DNA of 64,000 bases. Origin: Deltaproteobacteria bacterium. Lineage in GTDB: Bacteria; UBA10199; GCA-002796325; JACPFF01. The notes under the pieces were generated by a model that was not told the DNA's origin, searched no databases, and worked only from the letters and a program-made list of their open reading frames with translations. The DNA is taken from the NCBI GenBank assembly GCA_016210045.1, contig JACQUX010000009.1, forward strand, positions 129,730 to 193,729. Direction: 5' to 3'. A program made the position numbers and the translations under genes. Positions 1 to 6,702 of this stretch are shown piece by piece (positions within the stretch are counted from its first letter, which is position 1; every line of letters starts with the position of its first letter).

Positions 1-346
1 GGCACGCCGGAAGCAGCGCCGTCTCTAACCACGCGAGCAGCTCCGCAGCCGTGGCGCCGCGATCCAGCCGGGAGATCAGTTCACGATTCGTCGCGGCTTC
101 AAAGTCGAGCCACGCTGCAAGGAAGTCCGCCGGGTCCGATTGCGCAACCACGCGCTCGGCCGCGGCCATGAGACTGGCCGCCGTGACGACGCCGAATGAG
201 TCCGTGTGCGCTGTCGTGGCTGCGCCGCCGTCCGTCGCCTCCGCAAAACGCAATGCGCGCGGCACTGCGGGCCGCACTGGCATGTGCGTTCCGTCGGCAA
301 AGAGGAAACAGGAGACGGAGTTTGCCTCGAGATAGGTGCCTGTCAT
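1..346 (-). CDS. Hypothetical protein, N-terminal part (runs off the left edge)
   Basis: An uninterrupted minus-strand frame of 115 codons begins with ATG at 346 and stays open to base 1, so the C-terminus is missing. The product begins MTGTYLEANSVSCFLFADG and has balanced composition (alternating hydrophobic strand, then acidic and Ala-rich helices), unlike the Arg/Ser-rich products of the overlapping frames. No domain or signal peptide is recognised. The ATG lies inside the dispersed repeat at 341-407 and has no clear Shine-Dalgarno sequence; an internal ATG about 20 codons further in (MPVRPAV) is an alternative start. Confidence 0.6.
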   Translation of the reverse strand, partial: MTGTYLEANSVSCFLFADGTHMPVRPAVPRALRFAEATDGGAATTAHTDSFGVVTAASLMAAAERVVAQSDPADFLAAWLDFEAATNRELISRLDRGATAAELLAWLETALLPAC

Positions 347-407
347 CCTGAGCGGAGCGAAGGATCCAATGGGTGACACTGGATTCTTCGCTCCGCTCAG
401 AATGACA
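341..407. repeat. Palindromic repeat family E, copy 1
   Basis: Two 28-base arms (341-368 and 380-407) are inverted copies with only two differences, both of which allow G-U pairs; the loop is about 11 bases. The arm core GAGCGGAGCGAAGGATC occurs in a diverged form at 11113-11184. This type of hairpin (TCATCCTGAGC...GCTCAGAATGA) is a widespread dispersed repeat in environmental bacterial genomes. The copy provides the apparent ATG of the partial gene 1-346. Confidence 0.8.
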
Positions 408-600
408 CCCTTCAATTGCCGACGCCCCCCAATCGCCCCCCGATCACACGTCCCCCCAACCCGGCGAATGGTAAAAAAAGACGATCGTCCGTGAATGCCC
501 ATAGCAAACCGATTATCGGCATCCCTCTAACAAAGTTGCGTGGTTTCGAAGACCACGTTTGTGCCGTTTGATGAAGCAACCAGCTCTGGTTTCACCACAG
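408..600. other. Intergenic DNA, nothing recognised
   Basis: Between the two repeats I see no credible gene, tRNA or terminator. Short open frames crossing 513-830 are Arg/Pro-rich translations of the neighbouring repeat. Confidence 0.6.
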
Positions 601-740
601 CCGGGGCCGAGTGTCCCCGCGCCCAGGGGCTCTCGCAGCCGTTTTCTCCTTGCGTTATCTAATGACGAAAACGGCGAGGGTGAGCGCGCGGCGGCTCGAT
701 GCCGCCGCGATAGCGTACCCTGGAGGCCCCGGGCCCCTCC
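601..740 (-). repeat. Structured repeat family A, copy 1
   Basis: The 101-base core (623-723, CCAGGG...CCCTGG) matches, in reverse orientation, the cores at 20002-20092 and 28094-28183. It folds into two hairpins: CCGTTTTC/GAAAACGG (638-670) and CGCGGCGGC/GCCGCCGCG around a TCGAT loop (about 687-710). The hairpin arms differ from the other copies by paired changes. The outer arms (GGGGCC ... GGCCCC) are weaker than in the other two copies, so this copy looks decayed. It lies downstream of the M16 pair. Confidence 0.75.
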
Positions 741-825
741 GCCCGGCCCTTGGAACGAGCACTGACCACGGCAGTCCGGATTACGCCGCAAGACCCGCAC
801 TCCTTAATCATTTAGCCAACACGCG

Positions 826-2322
826 CTAATCGCTGCCGACTTCGTAGCGCTGGACTGGAGTGGCGGCGTCTAGTTGGGGAGTGACGGCGTGGTCGTCGCC
901 GACGACGAGGACGGTGAGGTTTTCCGGAGACAGGTATTGTTTCGCCACGCGGATGACGTCGGCCCGCGTGACCCGCTCGATCGCGGCGCGGAAGACTTCG
1001 ATGTAATTCGGCGGATAGCCGAGAAAGACGAATCGCGCCATATCGCTCGCGACTTGATACGGGTCTTCGTACTGGAAGATCATTTGCTTCAAAACTGCGC
1101 CTTTCATCGCCGCGACTTCATCCGCGGCCACGCGTTCGCCGGTCGCCATCTCGCCGATGATCTTGCGGATACTCGCGACGGTGCGGCCAGCTGCCTCGAC
1201 CCGTGTCTTCGCATGCGCTTGCAATACGCCCGGCACCGTCGGCGGACCGAAGCCAATTTGGGACCACGTCTCGTAGGCTAAGCCCTGTTCGGTGCGGATG
1301 GAGCTCGCGAGCCAGCTGGAAAACGTTGCGGGCGATCCGAGAATTTCGTTCATCACGTAAAGTGGAAAGCGATCCGGATTATCGCGACTGGTGGCTAATT
1401 GTCCCACATTGACGACCGCCTGCGTGATCGCCTTCGGCGCAATCCAGGTCCCCGGTTTGAAAACGGCCTCCACCGGCGGCGCGGTGCGCGCCACGACCGG
1501 ACGTTCCGGATATTGCGCCATCAATTCTTCGACCTTCTTGACCAACGTACCGGTGCGAAAATCCCCCGCCGCGGCACACAACATTTGGGCGGGCGCAAAA
1601 TGCGTGGCATGCAACGCCTTCAAGTCTTCCGGCGTGATGGCCTCGACCTGTGTCGGCGTCGGCGTACGGGCCCATGGACTTTCGCGGCCATAGAGCAATT
1701 TGCGGAACAAGCGCGCACCGAGGTGCGTTGGGTCGTCGTTTTGGCGTCGCACCGCTTCCAACAATTTCGCCCGAGCGACGGCAAAGCGCGCGGGATCGAA
1801 CGCGGGCGCGTACAGCATTTCAAAGAGGAGTCGCAACGCCTCGTCTTGCGTGCCACTTAACGAGGAGAGCGCCACCGAGGCCTCTTCCCAACTGACTTGG
1901 GTGTCAATCGTGATGGCTTGGCTGTCGAGCAGTTCGTCGAAGATTTCCGGGGCATTCGTCTGCGTCCCGCCGGTACGGAGCAATGTGGCCATCAAGCCGT
2001 GCAGCCCGACCTTCTCCGCGGGATCGTGCACGCGTCCACCGGGATACAGTAGCCCGAAGCGAAATAGCGGGAGCAGCCGATCTTCCATGAAGAAGCAGCG
2101 CATGCCGTTTATTAATGTCCGCATTTCTATGTGCGGCGGCGCGAATTCCGGTGCCGGCGTCGCGGTGATACGCTCCAACAACGCCTTCGCCTCTCCGATC
2201 GCGGCGTGAGCCGGAAAGGCGAGAAAGTCAAAAATCAAAATGCAAAATGCGAATATCAAAATGGACTGCACTCCCCATTTTGCACTTTGCATTTTGCACT
2301 TTGAGATTTGCATTTTCCCCAT
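826..2322 (-). CDS. M16-like (pitrilysin/MPP family) protein, catalytically inactive partner
   Basis: 498 aa. The fold follows the M16 family: an N-terminal peptidase domain opening with the strand around MRTLINGMRCFFMEDRLLPL and a second domain ending with the family-typical VIRVAKQYLSPENLTVLVVG. The HxxEH zinc motif is replaced by HGLMAT, so it should be the non-catalytic half of a heterodimer with the preceding gene. The ATG at 2322 overlaps the upstream TGA (TGATG), implying translational coupling. An export signal (hydrophobic stretch before AFPAHA) is present, but its first ~33 codons lie in a palindromic repeat (2228-2316). The open frame continues further upstream in an overlapping frame; I reject that extension. 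Periplasmic or outer-membrane-associated location is inferred. Confidence 0.85.
   Translation of the reverse strand: MGKMQISKCKMQSAKWGVQSILIFAFCILIFDFLAFPAHAAIGEAKALLERITATPAPEFAPPHIEMRTLINGMRCFFMEDRLLPLFRFGLLYPGGRVHDPAEKVGLHGLMATLLRTGGTQTNAPEIFDELLDSQAITIDTQVSWEEASVALSSLSGTQDEALRLLFEMLYAPAFDPARFAVARAKLLEAVRRQNDDPTHLGARLFRKLLYGRESPWARTPTPTQVEAITPEDLKALHATHFAPAQMLCAAAGDFRTGTLVKKVEELMAQYPERPVVARTAPPVEAVFKPGTWIAPKAITQAVVNVGQLATSRDNPDRFPLYVMNEILGSPATFSSWLASSIRTEQGLAYETWSQIGFGPPTVPGVLQAHAKTRVEAAGRTVASIRKIIGEMATGERVAADEVAAMKGAVLKQMIFQYEDPYQVASDMARFVFLGYPPNYIEVFRAAIERVTRADVIRVAKQYLSPENLTVLVVGDDHAVTPQLDAATPVQRYEVGSD
2228..2316. repeat. AT-rich imperfect palindrome (CAAAATGCAAAATGC / GCATTTTGCACTTTG)
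   Basis: A low-GC imperfect inverted repeat built from AAAATGC/GCATTTT units in otherwise GC-rich DNA. It is wholly inside the start of the second M16 gene and encodes its MQISKCKMQSAKW... and ILIFAFCILIFDF segments, i.e. the signal-peptide region. Palindromes of this type are usually intergenic in other genomes. Confidence 0.7.
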
Positions 2323-3830
2323 CACGGTTTCCTCAGCACGGCCACGGTCCGTTGGGTCGGTTGCAAATAGGCGGCGGCCACCTTCCAGACCTCTTCCGGC
2401 GTGATCGTGGCCATAACGGTCGAGTGCTCCACAACGTAGCGCCAATCCCCCGCCACCGATTGAAAATAGGCCAACTGTTGGGCCAAGTTTTCGTTCGAAT
2501 TGAGTCCCCAGAGGAAGTCCGCTTCCAGATTGGTCCGCGCCTTGGCAAGTTCGCTGATCGCCACCGGGACCTCGCGCAGCCGTTTCAATTCGCCTTCGAT
2601 CGCGTCGATCACTTCGTCCGGATCGTGCCCCTCTAACGGCTGCGCCTCGATCAGGAACAGATTCGCCAGTCGGCCGCCCGGCGAACCGCTTTGGCACCGC
2701 ACGGAACGCGCGAGTTGCAATTCTTGTTCGAGCCGGCGCCGCAACCGCCCGGTTTCGCCTTCACATAAAATTTGTTGGAGGGCATCGAAGACGTAATCGG
2801 CGCGGTCCGGCAGCGGCGGCTTGTGATACGCCAACATGACCGAGGCCCCGGCGTCGAAGCGGATCTCGACCCGTCGTTCGGCCAATTGTTCGGGTTCGGC
2901 TGGAAATTCCCGCTCCTGCTTCAATTTCGCCGGCAGGCCTCCGTAATATTTGCGAATCGCCGCCTTGGCCGCGCCGCGATCGAAATGTCCTACTAAGATG
3001 CCGACCATCTGGTTCGGTATGTAATGTGCCGCGTGAAATTGCTCGGCATCTGCCATCGTCAATCCGGCGATTTCGGGCATCGAGCCGATCGCCATGATCC
3101 GATACGGGCTGACTTGAAACGCGGTCCCGAGCAGGGCTTCGTACATCCGGCCCCGTGGACTGTTGTCGACCGAGGTGCGACGTTCTTCCATCACGACGTC
3201 GCGTTCGGCATAAAACTCTCGCATCACGGGATGCCCGACCATATTGGCGCTCAAGTACATCCAGAGCTCCAACATGTTGGTCGGGAGTCGCGCGTAGTAG
3301 CCGGTGATGTCCTTGCTGGTGAACGCGTTGACTTCCGCCGCGCCGTTGTCGTGGAGCAATTTCCAGACCTCGTTCGGAACAACAAAGCCTTGAGCGGCCT
3401 TGGCCAATCGGGCCCGCTCGGCGGCTAAGCGCTCCACTTCAGTGGAGTGTCCGGCCGCAGCGGCTGCGCCGAGCGTTTGGTCGACTGCACGAATCTGCTG
3501 AAACAGCGCCTCTTCTTGCACGGGGTCCGTGGTGCCGATCTCGCGCGATCCTTTGAAGGCCATATGTTCGAACATATGCGCCAGGCCCGCTTTGCCAGGG
3601 GTTTCGTCGATACCGCCCACCCGGACTTGCACCACGCCGGTAAAGACCGGCGCGTCGCCCCGCTCGACCAGCAGCCAGAGCATTCCGTTGTCGAGCCGAA
3701 ATTCTTCGATCCGGTCGAGCAGTCGGTGCAGCTGGGCGTCTTTCCGCGCGCATCCGCGACCGCACCCACTCAAGCCGATTATGAGTCCCAACGCGAACAG
3801 CCAACGCAGACTGCGATGGACGGTATTCAT
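2322..3830 (-). CDS. M16 family zinc metallopeptidase, lipoprotein
   Basis: About 502 aa. The N-terminus MNTVHRSLRWLFALGLIIG is followed by a lipobox (LSGC), so the protein is probably acylated and anchored in the periplasm or outer membrane. The inverted zinc motif HMFEH lies at about residues 85-89, with the downstream glutamate in ERDVVMEERR, and the second M16 domain carries no active site, as is normal. It probably forms a heterodimeric peptidase with the inactive downstream gene, whose start overlaps its stop. An in-frame ATG at 3854 would add eight residues (MKCQANSL) before the signal peptide; 3830 gives a more typical n-region. No strong ribosome-binding site is visible for either. 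Substrate unknown. Confidence 0.9.
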   Translation of the reverse strand: MNTVHRSLRWLFALGLIIGLSGCGRGCARKDAQLHRLLDRIEEFRLDNGMLWLLVERGDAPVFTGVVQVRVGGIDETPGKAGLAHMFEHMAFKGSREIGTTDPVQEEALFQQIRAVDQTLGAAAAAGHSTEVERLAAERARLAKAAQGFVVPNEVWKLLHDNGAAEVNAFTSKDITGYYARLPTNMLELWMYLSANMVGHPVMREFYAERDVVMEERRTSVDNSPRGRMYEALLGTAFQVSPYRIMAIGSMPEIAGLTMADAEQFHAAHYIPNQMVGILVGHFDRGAAKAAIRKYYGGLPAKLKQEREFPAEPEQLAERRVEIRFDAGASVMLAYHKPPLPDRADYVFDALQQILCEGETGRLRRRLEQELQLARSVRCQSGSPGGRLANLFLIEAQPLEGHDPDEVIDAIEGELKRLREVPVAISELAKARTNLEADFLWGLNSNENLAQQLAYFQSVAGDWRYVVEHSTVMATITPEEVWKVAAAYLQPTQRTVAVLRKP

Positions 3831-3925
3831 CAGACTATTAGCTTGACATTTCATCGTAAATGGAACAATTTTTTATCTAAATTAGATGTTATTTAACTAA
3901 AATTATCATATATCAAACATATTCT

Positions 3926-4129
3926 ATGCTCATTGAACTCGATACCAATCTCAAGGCGTTATGCCTCGATATCATTACGGAAAACACCGGGAGCGTCCAC
4001 TTTACCCGACTGCTCTGCACTACGAAGGTCAAGTTGGATAGCATCGAGTGGGACATCGCCAATAAGATGTTAGAAAAAGGCGACGAGATGAAACACGCGC
4101 TCGGTCGCCACCAGTTCACCATAAACTAA
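3926..4129 (+). CDS. Small hypothetical protein (67 aa), possibly acquired
   Basis: The frame begins MLIELDTNLKALCLDIIT and ends LGRHQFTIN. Its composition (Leu, Ile, Lys, Asp, Glu) looks protein-like, whereas the antisense frame is Ser-rich. It follows an AT-rich island (3840-3950) that contrasts with the surrounding GC-rich DNA and could hold promoters for this gene and the divergent M16 operon. No ribosome-binding site is obvious and no family is recognised. Confidence 0.35.
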   Translation: MLIELDTNLKALCLDIITENTGSVHFTRLLCTTKVKLDSIEWDIANKMLEKGDEMKHALGRHQFTIN

Positions 4130-4161
4130 CCTCGGTTCTCTCGACTGGGCGGGTCCTGCCT

Positions 4162-4317
4162 GGGGGAGCTGTCGCGCCGGCCGTGGGGGCGGGTTTCCCC
4201 TACGACCTGAGACTGGCAGCTTGCACACCATCACAGAGATCGTCAAATCAGCCGAGATCGTATCCGAAGCCATGGTTAGCCACTCCCCAGCCCACACGGC
4301 CGGCGCGCCACTCCCCC
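4162..4317. repeat. Large inverted-repeat element H (single copy)
   Basis: Arms 4162-4185 and 4295-4317 are inverted copies (GGGGGAG, a short mismatch, then GCGCCGGCCGTG). They enclose about 110 bases that do not match the other families here. No coding potential seen. The element fills the gap between the small ORF and the speB stop. Confidence 0.6.
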
Positions 4318-4374
4318 AGTCACCCGCTTATTTGAGGTCAGGGCTTTTTCCCCTGAACATTGCTGGCTGCTCGC

Positions 4375-5262
4375 TTATAACAGGTGGCGCGATATCCCCC
4401 AATAGCCGATCAGTTTGTAGGCCAACTTGGCGACTGTGAAATTCGAGGTGTGGTCGTTTGCAGTTGGCGCCAGTTCGACGACGTCGGCGCCAACGACTTC
4501 GCGTTGTTGAAAGACGCGGCGCAGAAAACGGAGCAGCGGCCACCAGCCGATGCCGCCCGGTTCCGGGGTGCCGGTGGCGCGGATCAGGCTTGGGTCGATC
4601 CCGTCTACGTCGACCGTCAGAAAAATTTTCGCGGGGAGGGCCGCAATAGCTGCATCCATCCAGTCGTCATTCGCGGCCATTTGATACGCAAACCAACGTG
4701 GCAAGCGATTTGCTCGGATAAATTCGCGCTCCTCCGGGCAAATGCTGCGGAGGCCCACGCCGACTGTGGGACAACCCAATTCGACGATGCGACGCATCAC
4801 GGACGCATGACTCCACGGCGAGTCTTCGTATGCCGCGCGCAAGTCGCCGTGCGCATCGATTTGCAGCACGCCGAGACCCGGATGGCGCCGCAGACAAGCG
4901 CGCACGCAGCCGGTGGTCATGGCGTGTTCGCCCCCGAGCGCTAAGGGCCATTGCTCGTTCGCTAAAATACCGCTCATTGCTGTGTCGATCCGCGCGATCG
5001 CGTCGGCCCCGACAACGCCGCTGAAATTGACCGCCGGCAACGTTTGCAGCCCGACCCGATACGGTTCGCAGTCGAGCTCTTCATCGTAGAATTCCACTTG
5101 GCAGGAGGCCTCGAGAATCGCCGCCGGACCAGCGGCCGTGCCCTGACCATATGACGTGGTTGCTTCAAATGGGACCGGTAAAATTCCGATGCGCGGGACG
5201 GCCGCCCCATCGTCGGGCGGATCCAGAAATGGCCGACCGCTGTTGTCAGTGGTGGCGCTCAC
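4375..5262 (-). CDS. speB: Agmatinase (ureohydrolase family)
   Basis: 295 aa with GTG start at 5262, overlapping the TGA of pdaD by four bases (GTGA), so the two are co-translated. Ureohydrolase signatures are clear: GGEHAMT, the Mn-binding IDAHGDLR and TVDVDGIDPS, and the late glutamate in DVVELAP. Agmatinases hydrolyse agmatine to putrescine and urea; placement directly after an arginine decarboxylase that makes agmatine supports this over arginase or formiminoglutamase. Cytoplasmic. A longer frame beginning at 5298 would overlap pdaD by 40 bases and is not preferred. Confidence 0.9.
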   Translation of the reverse strand: MSATTDNSGRPFLDPPDDGAAVPRIGILPVPFEATTSYGQGTAAGPAAILEASCQVEFYDEELDCEPYRVGLQTLPAVNFSGVVGADAIARIDTAMSGILANEQWPLALGGEHAMTTGCVRACLRRHPGLGVLQIDAHGDLRAAYEDSPWSHASVMRRIVELGCPTVGVGLRSICPEEREFIRANRLPRWFAYQMAANDDWMDAAIAALPAKIFLTVDVDGIDPSLIRATGTPEPGGIGWWPLLRFLRRVFQQREVVGADVVELAPTANDHTSNFTVAKLAYKLIGYWGISRHLL

Positions 5263-5807
5263 GGAATGAAAATGGCCCCGGCGCAAACCGAGGTCCACAA
5301 CCCGGTTTTGTCCCCGACTGCGGACTGGGTAATGTTCATCGTCTTGACGATGTCACCGGAAATGGTCCAAGTCTTGCGCCGTTCGTTCCACGACTTGTCT
5401 TTGTCGAAGCCGACACCCAACACTGTGGCCAACATTTCGGCCGCCAAGTCTTCGGCGTAATCGCCCGCTTGGCTGTCGGTCTGGCCGTAGGCCTTATGTT
5501 CAGAGAGATAGCCGTGATGACTGCGATCCCGCGGAATGGCCAGCCCGACCGACGCAGCGATCATCCGGTGCGCTTCATCGGTGGCGGTGTCGTACAGCAC
5601 ACAGAAGACGATCTGTCCCGGCTTCAACAGCTTCAGGCCTTCCTTGCGTGGGATGATGCGGCAGTTCGGCGGGAAGATACTGGAGACGCGGACCAGATTG
5701 AAATGCGCAATCCCGGCATCTCGCAACGCCATTTCGAAGCTTTGCAGCTTCTCTTTATGTTTCCCTACGCCGTTGGTCAAAAAACATTTCGTCGGTACGA
5801 GTGACAC
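5259..5807 (-). CDS. pdaD: Pyruvoyl-dependent arginine decarboxylase
   Basis: 182 aa. The proenzyme cleavage site appears as LVRVSSIFPPNC at about residues 38-49; self-cleavage between the two serines would give the beta chain and a pyruvoyl-capped alpha chain, as known for the family. It converts arginine to agmatine, the first step of the putrescine route completed by the overlapping speB. GTG start at 5807 has a strong ribosome-binding site (AAAGGAGG) eight bases upstream. The family is best known from archaea and chlamydiae but also occurs in several deltaproteobacteria-like lineages. Confidence 0.92.
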   Translation of the reverse strand: MSLVPTKCFLTNGVGKHKEKLQSFEMALRDAGIAHFNLVRVSSIFPPNCRIIPRKEGLKLLKPGQIVFCVLYDTATDEAHRMIAASVGLAIPRDRSHHGYLSEHKAYGQTDSQAGDYAEDLAAEMLATVLGVGFDKDKSWNERRKTWTISGDIVKTMNITQSAVGDKTGLWTSVCAGAIFIP

Positions 5808-5886
5808 AGGCCGTCCTCCTTTTGCTTATGCTGTGGGGAGCGCGCTTAACATATACGGCCGGTCGGTCACTAGAAAAAAATGTCCG

Positions 5887-6459
5887 CTAAGCACCTGTGA
5901 CGTGATCGGAACGCTTCGCGGCTGCTTCGGCTTCCGTTTCCAGTCCTCTGGTCAATTGCGCTGCCGTGGCTGTAACATCGGCTGGTGTTGGCGCCTGGGC
6001 CGCTTTGGCGCGACGGGCGGCACGATATGCGGCAATCCCCGCACCAGTGAGAACGAGCCCCGCCAGCGTAAAGACAACAATTTGCAGTCCGACTGGGATA
6101 TCACCACCAGGACTGTTAGCTGGACGCCCGAACCTCGGGGCACCGGGCCATTCTCCATCGTTGAGTCCCACTAAAACGACGCCGGCCATCGCGCGCTGTG
6201 CAACGCCCGACACGGCCGCGCCCACCGAGCTCACCCCCGCGAGTTCCGGCACCGCATTCCAGAGCGTTCGCCCGACGCCGCCGCGCGGGACGACTCCCAG
6301 CAACGGACGACTATTCGCGACGAATCCTGCCGATACCTGCGGCACTGCACTGCCGCCACGCTTCACCAACGACACGGCGCGCGTCGCACCGCGATACGCA
6401 CCCCGCACGCCCCGCGGACCAACCTGCACTTGCGATATCTGCCCATGTCCATATGCCAT
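5887..6459 (-). CDS. Small membrane protein with C-terminal RSDHVTG motif (paralogue 1)
   Basis: 190 aa; ATG at 6459 has a good ribosome-binding site (AAAGGAG, six-base spacing), excluding the longer frame that starts at 6591. The N-terminal half is Gly/Val/Arg-rich (MAYGHGQISQVQVGPRGVRG). One membrane segment lies at about residues 122-146 (IVVFTLAGLVLTGAGIAAY), followed by basic residues and an Ala-rich tail ending KRSDHVTGA. The gene at 11813-12277 has the same architecture and ends ARSDHVSGE. No known family recognised. It is the last gene of the minus-strand block 5.9-12.3 kb; a repeat (6477-6540) lies just upstream. Confidence 0.7.
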   Translation of the reverse strand: MAYGHGQISQVQVGPRGVRGAYRGATRAVSLVKRGGSAVPQVSAGFVANSRPLLGVVPRGGVGRTLWNAVPELAGVSSVGAAVSGVAQRAMAGVVLVGLNDGEWPGAPRFGRPANSPGGDIPVGLQIVVFTLAGLVLTGAGIAAYRAARRAKAAQAPTPADVTATAAQLTRGLETEAEAAAKRSDHVTGA

Positions 6460-6476
6460 GTTGTCTCCTTTGGTGC

Positions 6477-6540
6477 GCAACGCTCCCTTCTCGGTCGCGT
6501 TGCAGTCATCGCTACTGCGGGCCACGGCTCCGCTGCCATC
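6477..6540 (-). repeat. Structured repeat family C, copy 1
   Basis: On the minus strand, the stem GCAACGC/GCGTTGC (6477-6483 with 6497-6503) encloses a 13-base loop GACCGAGAAGGGA, preceded by GGAGCCGTGGCCCGC and GTAGCGATGAC. The copy at 42611-42683 keeps loop and flank but has another stem (CACACTGC/GCAGTGTG). It sits in the probable 5' leader of paralogue 1. The rest of the 6460-6702 gap holds a small GGAGCAGC/GCTGCTCC hairpin. Confidence 0.7.
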
Positions 6541-6702
6541 TGCTCCGCAATCCCTTCGGGCTTGCTGCGCGGAGCAGCTAAGCTGCTCCATGCGGCGCCG
6601 CCCTTACTTCTTTTCTCCCCTCACGCCTACACGAATTCCGCAGCGTGTCTGTGCCGAGATTGACTTTTGTCCGCTCCGGATTGATCAAACCATGGCACTC
6701 GA

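Noticed and set aside
2323-2697. N-terminal extension of the second M16-like gene
   Set aside because: It runs out of frame through the end of the first M16 gene; the ATG at 2322 overlapping the stop and followed by a signal peptide is better.
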